A DNA stretch of 48,649 nt from Paraburkholderia diazotrophica (GCF_900108945.1 NZ_FNYE01000052.1:1-48649), one strand, 5' to 3'. Counted from the stretch's first letter, positions 7,667 through 17,489 are shown. A program made the numbers and translations. Notes: generated by a model from the letters alone, not told the origin.

Positions 7667-9730
7667 ATGAATGTTCCGGCTTCAGAGCATATCCAGTGGC
7701 TCGTGAGTCTTTCAATGCTCCACCAAGTTCGCGCACGGGCACGCAGTTATGCGGGGCAAGCCAAGCTTTGGCTTCACCCCTATGCCGAGGCCCGCCCGCG
7801 TGGGGTGTGCGCAAATTCGTCTGTCTGGTTCACCGCGTACCCGGGCGCGGTTATAGCCGCGCCGGGACAGTCGGTACTCCAGGCATTGGGAAGCGAGACA
7901 CTGTGGCGTTCGTTGTCCTCGATGGGTATTAATGCTATTCACCCGGGTCCAACCAAAGTCGCCGGTGGTCTCAATGGCAAGCGCTTTACCCATTCGGTAG
8001 ACGGCAACTTTGATCGCATCGGCCTGGAGATCGATTCCAGATTCGGTACAGAAGAAGACTTCATATCAATGAGTGGCATGGCGGCAGCGCACAACGCCGT
8101 TGTCATTGACGATGTCATTCCTTTGCATACTGGCAAAGGCCCCGACTTCCGGCTCGCTGAGATGAATTACGGGGACTATCCGGGCCTTTACCATATGATC
8201 GAGATCATGCCTGGCGACTGGAACATTTTGCCAGACGTACCTGAAGGAAAAGATTCCATCAATCTGCCGGCTGACGTGGTCGACACCCTGAAAAGCAAGT
8301 GCTACATCGTTGGCCAACTTCAGCGAGTAATGTTTTTTGCGCCAGGCGTCAAGGAAACAGACTGGAGTGCAACCGCTCCTGTACTTGGCGTAGACGGCGT
8401 AATGCGCCGGTGGGTATACCTTCACTACTTTAAGGAAGGTCAACCGTCACTAAACTGGCTCGACCCAACATTGGCCGCCCAACAAATCAGTATCGGTGAT
8501 GCTCTGCACTCCTTGGACGTCCTCGGCGCTCGCGGACTTCGCCTAGATGCCAACGGCTTCCTGGGCATCGAGCGAAGACCACACGGCAATGCATGGTCGC
8601 AGAGCCATCCACTCGCGGTCGCGGGCAACCAGCTTCTCGCCGGGGCGATTCGTAAGGCCGGTGGGTTCAGCTTTCAGGAACTCAATCTCACCCTCGACGA
8701 CATGGCGGCAATGTCCAAAAATGGCGCTGACCTGTCTTACGACTTCGTCACACGTCCTGCGTATCAGCATGCACTTCTGACTGGAGACACTGAGTTCTTG
8801 CGACTGATGCTACGCAAGGTCCATCAGTACGGCATCGACCCGGCGTCTCTCATTCACGCACTTCAGAACCACGATGAACTGACGCTGGAGCTCGTACATT
8901 TCTGGACGCTACACGCTAACACAACTTTTATTTTCCAAGGGCAGACATGGAACGGCAACACCCTTCGAGAGCATATCCGGGAGAAGATGTACGAGCGCTT
9001 GAGCGGCGAGCATGCACCCTACAATCTTCCTTTCGTGACAAACGGCGTGTCTTGCACGACAGTCAGCGTCATCACTGCGGCACTCAATATTCGGGACCTG
9101 GACGCCATAACGCCCGGCGACAGAGACAATATCCGACAAATTCATCTTCTTCTTGCGATGTTCAATGCTTTGCAGCCCGGCGTTTTTGCAATATCGGGGT
9201 GGGACCTTGTCGGCGCACTGCCCCTACCCATTGAGGCCGTCGAGGAGCGAACGACTGACGGAGACACGCGCTGGGTACAACGCGGTGCTTATGATCTGAC
9301 AGGAGAAAACCCGCACGCATACACATCTGAAGAAGGCATACCGCGCGCAGTGGCCTTGTACGGTGCGTTGCCGGAGCAACTCGCCGACCCTGCTTCTTTC
9401 GCCTCGCAACTCAAGCGTCTCCTCGCTGTGCGAGACTCGTACGGCATTGCCTCGAGTAGGCAAATCGAGATTCCTGACGTTGTCGCGCCAGGCCTCCTAG
9501 TAATGGTTCATGAACTTCCTGCAGGGAAAGAGACTCAGATTACAGCTCTGAACTTTGGCGCAAGCACCGTTGATGAGACTATTACGCTACCCTGCACCGC
9601 GCCAGGACCTGTCATCGACATGCTCGCCGATTCGGTTATCGGTCACCTCGGCGAACTGGGTAAGCTGCGAATAGTGCTTGAGGGTCACCGAGGTGTATCA
9701 CTGAGAATTGCGAGTTCTCTTTCCAGTTGA
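7667..9730 (+). CDS. GH13 family enzyme, trehalose synthase / maltose alpha-glucosyltransferase-like
   Basis: A 687-residue intracellular GH13 (alpha-amylase family) protein with a strong GAGGAGG ribosome-binding site at 7654-7660. The catalytic triad is visible: nucleophile Asp294 in LRLDANGFLG, acid/base Glu338 in FSFQELN, and Asp403 in QNHDELTLELV. The NHDELTLELV wording is characteristic of trehalose synthase-type enzymes, which interconvert maltose and trehalose. No signal peptide is seen. The C-terminal ~110 residues form a beta domain. The gene is AT-richer and less biased in codon use than the aldehyde dehydrogenase before it and the ABC genes after it. It ends almost at the point where a truncated ABC ATPase begins, so it looks like an insertion. 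The precise reaction is uncertain; other GH13 glucosyltransferases are possible. Confidence 0.75.
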   Translation: MNVPASEHIQWLVSLSMLHQVRARARSYAGQAKLWLHPYAEARPRGVCANSSVWFTAYPGAVIAAPGQSVLQALGSETLWRSLSSMGINAIHPGPTKVAGGLNGKRFTHSVDGNFDRIGLEIDSRFGTEEDFISMSGMAAAHNAVVIDDVIPLHTGKGPDFRLAEMNYGDYPGLYHMIEIMPGDWNILPDVPEGKDSINLPADVVDTLKSKCYIVGQLQRVMFFAPGVKETDWSATAPVLGVDGVMRRWVYLHYFKEGQPSLNWLDPTLAAQQISIGDALHSLDVLGARGLRLDANGFLGIERRPHGNAWSQSHPLAVAGNQLLAGAIRKAGGFSFQELNLTLDDMAAMSKNGADLSYDFVTRPAYQHALLTGDTEFLRLMLRKVHQYGIDPASLIHALQNHDELTLELVHFWTLHANTTFIFQGQTWNGNTLREHIREKMYERLSGEHAPYNLPFVTNGVSCTTVSVITAALNIRDLDAITPGDRDNIRQIHLLLAMFNALQPGVFAISGWDLVGALPLPIEAVEERTTDGDTRWVQRGAYDLTGENPHAYTSEEGIPRAVALYGALPEQLADPASFASQLKRLLAVRDSYGIASSRQIEIPDVVAPGLLVMVHELPAGKETQITALNFGASTVDETITLPCTAPGPVIDMLADSVIGHLGELGKLRIVLEGHRGVSLRIASSLSS

Positions 9731-9739
9731 CGTGCATGA

Positions 9740-10491
9740 AGGGCGCACACCCGGAAATATCCCGGCAGTTGAATCAGACGCAGCGCTTCAGAAAAGGCCT
9801 CGACACGCGTTATCCAAAGGAACTGTCGGGCGGCCAACGACAGCGCGTCGCCATCGCGCGGGCGCTCGCGAGGCGGCCCGAGCTGCTGCTCGACGAACCG
9901 ATGTCGAATCTCGACGCGAAGCTGCGCGAGGAAATGCACATCGAACGGCGCGCGATCCAGAAGCGTCTCGGCATCACGATGATCCTCGTCGCGCACGACC
10001 AGGTCGAAGCGATGACGATGAGCGACCGCATCGCGGTGATGCAGCGCGGGCGCATCGCGCAGCTGAGTACGCCGGTCGATGCTTACGAGCGCCCCGCCAC
10101 GCCGTTCGCGTCGACATTTCTCGGCCGCACGAACACGCCGCCGGGGGAAGTGCTCAGGCGCAATCCGCGCTGCGCCGAAGTCGATGTCGCGGGCACGACG
10201 CTGCATGTGCCGCACGAAGGCCGCGACGTGCAGGGCGCGGTGCACGTGTACATCCGTCCGGAGAAGGTGTATCTGGCGAATGGCGACGCACGTATGCACG
10301 GGCGCATCGCGACACGCGTGTTCATCGGTAATCAATGGCTGCTCGAAGTCGACACCGAGCTCGGCAAGCTGCATGTCGCGCAGCCGAACTACGGCGCGCC
10401 GCCGCCCGAGGAAGGCCACGAAGTCGGCCTCTCGTTTACCGACGACGATCTGCGCGTGCTGACACGGGAGAGCGCCCATGGCAACGCTTGA
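9740..10491 (+). pseudogene. ABC transporter ATP-binding protein, N-terminally truncated (PotA type)
   Basis: Only the C-terminal two thirds of an ATP-binding subunit survive. The ABC signature LSGGQRQRVAIARAL, Walker B LLLDEPMSNLDAKLREE, the switch-His region ILVAHDQVEAMTMSDR and a TOBE-like C-terminal domain are present. The Walker A motif and everything before it are missing. Homology begins within about 50 bp of the stop codon of the GH13 gene. Without Walker A it cannot hydrolyse ATP. The family normally energises uptake of polyamines, amino-acid derivatives or phosphonates. The downstream permease genes belong to the same transporter. Confidence 0.85.
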
Positions 10492-11144
10492 CGACCCGCG
10501 CGCGGGCGCCGCGCCGTGGCTGCTGTCCGCGCCCGCGCTGCTGCTGTTCGGCGCGCTGCTTTTCGTGCCGCTCGCTCGCGCGCATGAAGCGGCCGTGGCA
10601 GTCGCTGTGCCTGCTGATCGTGCTCGGGCCGCTCCTGATTTCGGTCGTGGTGCGCACGCTCGGCTGGCAGGTCCTGCTCGGCAACAACGGTGTGCTCAAC
10701 GACGCGCTGCAGGCATTGCATATCACGTCCGAACCGATCCGCCTCGTCTTCACGATGACAGGCATGGTTATCGCGCTCACGCACGTGCTGGTGCCGTTCA
10801 TGGTGATGTCTGTGTGGGCGACGCTCCAAAAGCTCAACCCGCAGGTCGAATGGGCGGGACTGTCTCTCGGCGGCTCGCCGCTGCGCGTGTTTCGCCGCGT
10901 GGTACTGCCGCAGATCATGCCTGGCGTGCTCTCCGGTCCGATCACCGTGTTCGCGCCGTCCGCGTCCGCATTCGCGACGCCCGCGCTCATCGGCGGCCGC
11001 CGTCTGAAGGTCGTCGCGACGGCTGCCTACGACGAGTCTCGGCACGCTGAACTGGCCGCTCGGCGCGAGCATCGCGCTGCTGCTGCTGATCGCGAACATC
11101 GCGGTCGTGATGGGTCGCAGCCGACTCGGCGAACGCCGCTTTAA
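10478..11144 (+). pseudogene. ABC transporter permease, frameshifted
   Basis: The gene starts at ATG 10478 (MATLDDPRAGAAPWLLSAPA), overlapping the ATPase. It changes frame near 10590. The second frame carries the membrane segments (SLCLLIVLGPLLISVVVRTL and MTGMVIALTHVLVPFMVMS). It also carries the permease EAA-like loop, WAGLSLGGSPLRVFRRVVLP followed by QIMPGVLSGPI. It derails again near 11030. The region between the first membrane segment and MKRPWQSL is shorter than normal, so a deletion is likely. It is the first inner-membrane subunit of a spermidine/putrescine-type importer and is no longer functional. Confidence 0.8.
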
Positions 11145-11178
11145 GTACATTTTCGAGTAACACGATGAGGATGACGCG

Positions 11179-11974
11179 ATGAAACAGAACGGATTCTGGG
11201 GCACGCTGTTCAACGCGCTGTTCCTCACTTTCATCCTCGCGCCGCTCGTCGCCGTGCTGCTGGTAGCGTTCACCGACAAGGGCTTCATTTCGATGCCGTT
11301 CGACGGCGCGTCGCTGCGCTGGTTTCGCGCGGCCCTCGACAACGGCGACATCGTCTCGGCGTTCTGGCTGTCTGTGCGGCTCGCGTTCGCGGCCGCGACG
11401 ATCGGTGTCGCGCTCGCGGTGCCCGCCGCGCTTGCGATCGCGCGTTACCGCTTCGCGGGCCGCGCCGCGCTGATGAGCTTCTTCCTCTCGCCGATGATGC
11501 TTCCTGCCGTCGTACTCGGCATCGCATTCCTGCGCTTCCTGTCGCTGCTGAACCTGAGCGGCTCGTTCTGGGCGCTCATCGCGACGCACGTGATCATCGT
11601 GCTGCCGTACGCGCTGCGTCTTGCGCTGTCGTCGGCCGTCGGACTCGACCGCGATGCCGAGCCCGCGGCGCTGTCGTGCGGCGCGAGCCGCTTCACTGCA
11701 TTTCGCCGCGTCGTGCTGCCGATGATCCTCACGGGCGTCGCGGGCGGCTGGGTGCTGTCGTTCATCCAGAGCTTCGACGAACTCACGATGACGATATTCG
11801 TCGCGCCGCCCGACACGACCACACTACCCGTCGCAATGTACAACCAGATCGTGCAGACCATCGATCCCCTCGTCGCTTCCGTGTCGGCAATGCTGTCGTC
11901 GGCACGGTCCTGCTGATGCTGCTGCTCGACCGCATGGTCGGACTGGACCGCATCCTGATCGGAGAAGCTCGATG
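11179..11974 (+). pseudogene. ABC transporter permease (PotC type), frameshifted at the 3' end
   Basis: A nearly complete second permease, MKQNGFWGTLFNALFLTFIL onward, with about six membrane helices. The EAA loop reads EPAALSCGASRFTAFRRVVL and the usual SFDELTMTIF motif is present. A frameshift near 11890 replaces the last helix with a premature stop at 11916. The correct ending (LLMLLLDRMVGLDRILIGEA) continues in the next frame to a TGA at about 11974, overlapping the next gene start. The single lesion makes it the least decayed of the transporter genes. Confidence 0.8.
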
Positions 11975-12745
11975 ATCCGCACTCCATCCGCCATCCCCGA
12001 TATGCTCGTGCTGGGCGGCGGGCGGGTCGGTTCCGCCGTCGCCTGGGGCCTCGCACGCGAAGGCGTGCACGTGAGCGTGCTCGATCAGGGCGACGGCGCG
12101 TTTCGCGCGTCGCGCGGCAACTTCGGGCTGGTCTGGATTCAGCGCAAAGGCTATGGCCTGCCGCCGTATGCGCGCTGGTCGCGCAGCTCTGCGACGCGCT
12201 GGCCAGCGCTTGCCGCGGCGCTGCTCGCTCGCAGAACGCGCCAAGCGGCTCGGCACGCTGCAACGCGAGCTGGGCAACTACCCGTATCAGCTGCTCGATG
12301 CGCGCGAGGTCCGCGAACGCGTGCCGCAGATCGGGCCGGACGTGATCGGCGCGAGCTACACGCCGATGGACAGGCACGTCAATCTGCTCAGGCTGCTGCG
12401 CGCTGCATATGGGCATGCAGTAGCGTGGCGTGAAGCTCGTCAACGGCGAGGAAGCGCAGCGCATCGCGCCCGAAAGCAGCGGTTTCGCCGTGCAGGGCAA
12501 GCGCGGCACGTATCGCGCGGCGCGCGTGGTGCTGGCTGCGGGCCTCGGCAATCGCGCGCTTGCGCCGCACGTCGGGCTGCATGCGACTGTCACGCCGAAT
12601 CGCGGCCAGGTGCTCATCAGCAAGCGCGTCGCGCCGTTCCTGCACTACCCGACGCTCAACGGTCATTCCACACCCTGCTGGGCGCTCTTGCCTGCCGCGC
12701 AAAATGACGGGCAAACCCAATTCACTTACGAAAAGGGGCCAACCA
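11972..12745 (+). pseudogene. FAD-dependent amine/amino-acid oxidoreductase (DadA-like), frameshifted and shortened
   Basis: The N-terminus MLVLGGGRVGSAVAWGLARE is the FAD-binding Rossmann fold of DadA/GlpD-type oxidoreductases. The sequence switches frame near 12200 (LGTLQRELGNYPYQLLDARE) and again near 12425 (KLVNGEEAQRIAPESSGFAV). It ends far short of the usual ~380-residue length. Such enzymes deaminate amino acids or amines oxidatively. Next to an importer, an aldehyde dehydrogenase and RidA, it was probably the first catabolic step for the imported amine. Confidence 0.8.
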
Positions 12746-12749
12746 GCGT

Positions 12750-12965
12750 ATGTCCGCAATCGCGAGAATTGAAACGAATCAGCGCGTGAGCCGTGTCGTG
12801 AAGGCAGCGGGACTCGTGTTTATTGGCGGTCAGACATCGAACGACTACGCTGCGGATGTGAAGGTGCAGACGGCGAGCGCGCTGGAAAAGATCGACGGCT
12901 TCCTTGAGAAAGCAGGCATCGACAAGTCGCGCCTCGTTCAATCCCTGAAAGAGCCATTTATATGA
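12750..12965 (+). pseudogene. RidA-family protein, C-terminally truncated
   Basis: The first ~65 residues match RidA (Rid/YjgF) proteins: VSRVVKAAGLVFIGGQTSND and then TASALEKIDGFLEKAGIDKS. RidA hydrolyses reactive enamine/imine intermediates released by amino-acid oxidases. The normal ~115-residue protein is cut after about residue 66. The remaining codons run into the 3' end of the convergent hypF gene, so a deletion removed the conserved C-terminal arginine/glutamate region. Confidence 0.85.
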
Positions 12966-15333
12966 CGGCCTTGCGTTCCGCCGTGATTCTCGCGCTTGCG
13001 ACGACCGCTTGCCCGAGTGCAATACCGCCGTCGTTGGTCGGCACGTCGCGATGCGCATGTACGTCGAAGCCTCGCCGCCGAAGTTCGACCAGCGCATTCA
13101 CCAGCAGGAATTCATTCAGGAACACGCCGCCGCTCAGCACGACCGTGTCGAGCGCATGCCGGCTGCGCAGCAGGTCGCACAGTGACGCAATCGCCAGTAC
13201 GATCGTCGAATGGAAGCGCCGGCTGATCGTCGCCAACTCGACGCTATCGGCAGTATCCGACACGACCTGCCGCACGAGCGGCCGGTAGTCAAGCTCGACC
13301 GGCACGTCGGCGGACGGGTCAAAAGCGTAACGATACGGTTCGCTCATCACCAGATCGCGCGCAAGCAGCCCCTCGAATTCGATCGGCCCGTGCGCTTCAT
13401 ATTCCGCCCGCGAGCAAACGCCCGCCAGCGCCGCGACGCCGTCGAACAACCGCCCCATGCTCGACGTGCGCGTCACATTGATGCCCTTCCGCCACATTGT
13501 CGCGTACACCTGCCGCGCTTCGTGGCCAAGCGCAGCAAGCGCGGGCACGCGCGCCAGCATGCCTTCATCACCGTCGAAGGATTCGAGCGCAAGTGCGAGT
13601 GCAGTGCGCACCGGTTCATGCACCGCCTTGTCGCCGCCGAGCAGCGACAGGTAACGCAAGTGTCCCGCGCGGTGCACCGCCTGTGCGTCGCCGATGAAAA
13701 ACTCGCCGCCCCAGATCGTGCCGTCGATGCCGTAGCCGGCGCCGTCCAGAATTACTCCGATGGCCGGTCCGTCGAGCCCGTTGTCGGCGAGGCACGACGC
13801 CATGTGTGCATGGTGATGCTGGACCTGCTGACGCGACACATGTGTGTCCGACGCGAGCCGGGTCGACCGGAACGACGGATGCAGATCGCAGGTGGCCACT
13901 GTAGGCTTCACGCGATACAGATCGGCCAAGTGCGACGCGATCGTCTGGTGCGAACGAAACGTGTCGTCGTTGCCGAGATCGCCGATATGCTGGCTCACAT
14001 AGACTCGCTCGCGATCCGCGAGCGCGACTGTCGTCTTCAGTTCCGCGCCATAGGCGACTACTGGCGCCATCGATCGACCCACTTCTATTACGTATGGCGC
14101 GAAGCCTCGAGCGCGCCGGAAGAAACTGATCTGCGGTTCGGGCAACTGCGGGTGGTTCGAGCAACGAATCACGGAGTCGTCGATGCGAATCGCGATGTCG
14201 CGGTCATTCAGCAGCACCAGGTCGGACACCTCGAACAAGCGCGCGAGTGCCTCCTCGTTGCGATACGCAATCGGAAATTCGGACACGTTTCCGCTCGTCA
14301 TCACCAATGCCGGCAGGTCGGGATCGGACAGCAGCAGGTAATGCAGCGGCGCCGACGGCAGCATCACGCCGAGGTTCGGATTGCGCGGCGCGACGTTCTC
14401 CGCCAGGCCAACGCCGTTTAACTTGCGCAGCAGCACGATTGGCCGGCCGGGCGACCTCAGCCATTCCGCCTCAGTTTCGCTGCAGTCGGTCCAGCGCCGG
14501 GCCGTCTCGACCGACGCCATCATCAGCGCGAACGGCTTCGAATTGCGGCGCTTGCGGTCGCGCAGGCGCGCGATCGCGTCCGGATTGCGCGCGTCCACGA
14601 CGAGATGAAAGCCGCCGACGCTCTTGACCGCGACCGTCAGGCCCGTGCGCAGCGCGTCGATCGCCGCGCGCAACGCGTCGTCACCGGCCGACAGCATCCG
14701 GTCTGCATCATATAGCTCCACCCGCGGCCCGCATTCCGGACACGCGTTCGGTTGCGCGTGATAGCGGCGGTTGGACGGATCGCGGTACTCCGCCTCGCAT
14801 CGCGTACACATCGTGAACGCGCGCATCGTCGTATTGACGCGATCGTACGGAATCGCCTTGATCAGCGAGAAGCGCGGCCCGCAGTTTGTACAGTTAATGA
14901 AGGGATAGCGATAGCGCCGGTTGGCCGGATCTGCCATCTCGCCCAAGCAGGCATCGCACACGTGCGAATCCGCAGGCAGTTGCGCTAGGTGGCTGCCGCT
15001 ACGCTCGCTATCCCGGATCACGAAGCGCTCCGTCGCGTCAAGCAACGGCGCGACGCAGTGCGACTGCAGCGACGCTACGCGCGCAAGTGGCGGCAATTCC
15101 GCGCGTAGTGCCGCAGCGAAATCGGCCAGTGGGTGCGCGTCGCCCTCCACCTCCATCAGTACACCGTCGGCATCGTTCAGCACCCAGCCGCGCAAACCGC
15201 GCGACATCGCAATCCGGTACACGAACGGCCGGAAGCCGACGCCCTGCACCACGCCGGTAACACGCACGCGCCATCGAATCGGCCCGTTCCCACCGGCGTG
15301 CGGAGCGACGGCGGTTGCGTTGCCGGTCAGCAT
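12958..15333 (-). CDS. hypF: HypF, carbamoyltransferase for cyanide-ligand synthesis (intact copy)
   Basis: HypF turns carbamoyl phosphate and ATP into carbamoyl-adenylate and passes the carbamoyl group to the C-terminal cysteine of HypE. This 791-residue copy has every expected element. The acylphosphatase domain has Arg35 in GVGFRPF and Asn53 in WVLND. Four zinc CxxC pairs occur at 126/129, 148/151, 176/179 and 198/201. A YrdC-like domain (SVGGFHLVVDARNP) and a Kae1-like domain with VQHHHAHM and SGGVFLNEFLL follow. It overlaps the upstream hypE by 7 bp, so the two are co-translated. It lies 8 kb from the hydrogenase operon on the opposite strand, apart from hypC and hypD. It may complement the broken hypF at 30057-32367 or serve another pathway. 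Confidence 0.95.
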   Translation of the reverse strand: MLTGNATAVAPHAGGNGPIRWRVRVTGVVQGVGFRPFVYRIAMSRGLRGWVLNDADGVLMEVEGDAHPLADFAAALRAELPPLARVASLQSHCVAPLLDATERFVIRDSERSGSHLAQLPADSHVCDACLGEMADPANRRYRYPFINCTNCGPRFSLIKAIPYDRVNTTMRAFTMCTRCEAEYRDPSNRRYHAQPNACPECGPRVELYDADRMLSAGDDALRAAIDALRTGLTVAVKSVGGFHLVVDARNPDAIARLRDRKRRNSKPFALMMASVETARRWTDCSETEAEWLRSPGRPIVLLRKLNGVGLAENVAPRNPNLGVMLPSAPLHYLLLSDPDLPALVMTSGNVSEFPIAYRNEEALARLFEVSDLVLLNDRDIAIRIDDSVIRCSNHPQLPEPQISFFRRARGFAPYVIEVGRSMAPVVAYGAELKTTVALADRERVYVSQHIGDLGNDDTFRSHQTIASHLADLYRVKPTVATCDLHPSFRSTRLASDTHVSRQQVQHHHAHMASCLADNGLDGPAIGVILDGAGYGIDGTIWGGEFFIGDAQAVHRAGHLRYLSLLGGDKAVHEPVRTALALALESFDGDEGMLARVPALAALGHEARQVYATMWRKGINVTRTSSMGRLFDGVAALAGVCSRAEYEAHGPIEFEGLLARDLVMSEPYRYAFDPSADVPVELDYRPLVRQVVSDTADSVELATISRRFHSTIVLAIASLCDLLRSRHALDTVVLSGGVFLNEFLLVNALVELRRRGFDVHAHRDVPTNDGGIALGQAVVASARITAERKAVI

Positions 15334-16352
15334 AGGCGCGGCAACTCCGCGCCCGCCAGTTCCTCAATCGTGCACAGCTCGCCGTTGCGGGTGCGCATGA
15401 CGACTGCACGGTCGCCCGCGTCGCGCACCTCGCCGATCTCGACCGCCTGCCTGCCGTATGGATGACCGCGCAGCACCGTTAGCACCTGCTCGACATGCTC
15501 CGGCGCGACGAACAGGCAAAGGCAGCCTTCGTTCGCCATGTTGATTGGATCGACGCCGAGCATGTCGGCCGCCATCGCGGTCTCCGCCTGGATCGGTAGG
15601 TCGGCTTCACGAATTTCGATCGTCGAATCGAGCGCGGACGCGTATTCGTGCATCACAGCCGACAGGCCGCCGCGCGTGACGTCGCGCACCGAGCGCAGCG
15701 CGCTTTCCGGCATCGCGTCAAACAGCATGGCCAGCATATGGTTGAGCGGCGCGCAATCGCTCAGCACGCGCGTCTCGAATCCGAGCCCTTCGCGAATCGA
15801 CAACAGGTGGATCGTGTGATTGCCGATCCACCCGCTCAGGATAACGCGATCGCCCGGCCGCACCTGCTTCATCCGCAATGGAGCGCGCCCGAAGAATCCA
15901 ACGCCCGCCGTATTGATGAAGATCCGATCCGCCTCCCCCTTGCCGACGACCTTCGTATCGCCCGCGACGATCTTTACGTTCGCTTCGCGCGCCGTGTCGC
16001 GAATCGACTCCAGCACTCGCACAAGCGTGCTCAACGGCAGACCCGTCTCGAGAATCAGTGCGAGCGACAGGAACTTCGGCGTCGCCCCCATCACCGCGAG
16101 ATCGTTGACGGTGCCGCACACCGCAATCTTGCCGATGTCGCCGTTGCCGAACAGCGGTGGAGCGACGACGAACGAATCCGTCGTCATCGCGAGGCGTCCA
16201 CCGTCGACGTCGAGCAGCGCGCTGTCCTCCATTTCACCGATATAGCTATCGCCCAGCACCGACACGATCATTTCTACCAGTTCGCGGCTGAGTTTGGCGC
16301 CCGTGCCGTGGTCGAGCACGATCGTCGAGCGCGAAAGATCATTGATATTCAT
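15327..16352 (-). CDS. hypE: HypE, carbamoyl dehydratase (orphan-locus copy)
   Basis: HypE accepts a carbamoyl group from HypF on its C-terminal cysteine and dehydrates it, with ATP, to a protein thiocyanate. The 341-residue product has the AIR-synthase-like fold motifs MTTDSFVVAPPLFGNGDIGK, IVAGDTKVVGKGEADRIFIN and VRDVTRGGLSAVMHEYA. It ends in the essential PRLC tail. It is intact and clearly diverged from the second HypE at 33771-34817, so it is not a recent duplicate. It precedes hypF with an overlapping junction and follows an isochorismatase-family gene on the same strand by 82 bp. Confidence 0.95.
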   Translation of the reverse strand: MNINDLSRSTIVLDHGTGAKLSRELVEMIVSVLGDSYIGEMEDSALLDVDGGRLAMTTDSFVVAPPLFGNGDIGKIAVCGTVNDLAVMGATPKFLSLALILETGLPLSTLVRVLESIRDTAREANVKIVAGDTKVVGKGEADRIFINTAGVGFFGRAPLRMKQVRPGDRVILSGWIGNHTIHLLSIREGLGFETRVLSDCAPLNHMLAMLFDAMPESALRSVRDVTRGGLSAVMHEYASALDSTIEIREADLPIQAETAMAADMLGVDPINMANEGCLCLFVAPEHVEQVLTVLRGHPYGRQAVEIGEVRDAGDRAVVMRTRNGELCTIEELAGAELPRLC

Positions 16353-16434
16353 GGATGCTTCGATCGAAAGTTTCGGGATACATGCTGTCGCCCGCTGGCC
16401 GCGTGTGCGGCACCGCGCCCGGCGAGCCCGTGCG

Positions 16435-17022
16435 TCAAGGCGTCTTGATCACCTTGCGAGGCAGTTGACCGAACGCGTCGATCATGCGCAGTACCTCGGC
16501 CGATTCGGTCACGGTCGCGCAATAGGTATCGAGCCATTCAAGCGCTCGCTTCTTGTCCGTTTCCTGCGCGGACACGACACAGTCGGACGGCACCCAGATG
16601 TTGTATCCCCGAAAGAACGCATCCGCCGCCGTAGTCTGCACGCAGATCTGCGTCTGCATGCCGGTCACGACCAGGGTGTCGACGCCGCGCGCCTGGAGCA
16701 TTTCGTGGAGATCGGTCTCGTAAAAGCCGCTGTCCTTATTCTTTTCGACGACCAGATCCGATTCGACGAGGAACTCGGCGATTATCTGTGCGCCTTCGCT
16801 ACCTTTCGTCACAGGCAGATAGCCGTTGTACCGCTCCGCATTCGCGTCGTCTTCTCGATTGATGAGTTGCAGGTGTACGATCTCACAGCCTCGCTCCCGC
16901 ATGCCGTCTAGAAACCGGCAGAAATTGCCCTTCGCATCGGCCACGGCGCGGATTCGCTCGGGATTTTTGTTAACAAGTTCGTATTGCATATCATTCGTCA
17001 GAACCGCAATGTTGTTTGGCAT
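16435..17022 (-). CDS. Isochorismatase-family cysteine hydrolase
   Basis: A 195-residue cytoplasmic hydrolase of the isochorismatase/nicotinamidase superfamily. The catalytic Asp is in VLTNDMQYE, the Lys lies in VVEKNKDSGFYET, and the nucleophile Cys is in VVTGMQTQICVQTTAADAFF. The start at 17022 (MPNNIAVL) has AGGA about 9 nt upstream; an in-frame ATG at 17031 is the alternative. The longer open frame upstream overlaps another gene. Family members hydrolyse amides or vinyl ethers, and the substrate here is unknown. Its position directly before hypE-hypF suggests it may act in the same pathway, for example on a carbamoyl- or amide-type compound. That is inference. Confidence 0.85.
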   Translation of the reverse strand: MPNNIAVLTNDMQYELVNKNPERIRAVADAKGNFCRFLDGMRERGCEIVHLQLINREDDANAERYNGYLPVTKGSEGAQIIAEFLVESDLVVEKNKDSGFYETDLHEMLQARGVDTLVVTGMQTQICVQTTAADAFFRGYNIWVPSDCVVSAQETDKKRALEWLDTYCATVTESAEVLRMIDAFGQLPRKVIKTP

Positions 17023-17459
17023 GTCATGCATTCCTGTCGGATAGGTGAGTGACGGCCACGGTCGCGCTGACGGCCGTAGCGGCGTCGATGGTTGTTCGCT
17101 ACGCCGTCGCCCGCACGGTGCGCGTCGAGCCCCACGCGGCCGAACGTGTCGGCCGTGCAATAGATCGTACCGAGCGAAGCGGCCGGCGGGATCTTCGCCG
17201 CGATATGCGGCGTGCCCGGCCAGCCAGTGCGCGAGCACCTGCACGACCAGCATCCCCAGCCGATCGCGAGCACGATCGACTTCGCGGCGCGTGGCTCCGG
17301 CGCGTCGCACCGGAATCGCACAGCCAGCCACGTGATCAGCCGCGTCACCGCGTAGGTCATCCCGAAGCTGCAGATGCCCTGCACTACCGCTGCGCGGCCC
17401 ACGATCCACGGCCCAACCGCATGGTTCGTATGAGCGGCCCACGCACCCTGCACGCACAT
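16998..17459 (-). pseudogene. Small multi-pass membrane protein, apparently with two compensating frameshifts
   Basis: The frame starting MCVQGAWAAHTNHAVGPWIV encodes hydrophobic segments (ICSFGMTYAVTRLITWLAV; SIVLAIGWG; ASLGTIYCTADTFGRVG). Between about 17252 and 17213 the hydrophobic continuation MLVVQVLAHWLAG lies in another frame. After that the original frame resumes as TPHIAAKIPPA. This is best explained by two compensating indels. The product would be a roughly four-helix inner-membrane protein of unknown function. It begins right after the acetyltransferase gene and overlaps the isochorismatase start. Read literally, the frame still yields an open but locally scrambled protein. Confidence 0.5.
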
Positions 17460-17489
17460 CGCGCGGAGCGACGCCAACGTGGGCCGGCG

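Noticed and set aside
13210..14421. Long plus-strand open frame (about 400 codons) opposite hypF
   Set aside because: It is antisense to an intact, well-conserved hypF and its translation is Arg/His-rich with no domain.
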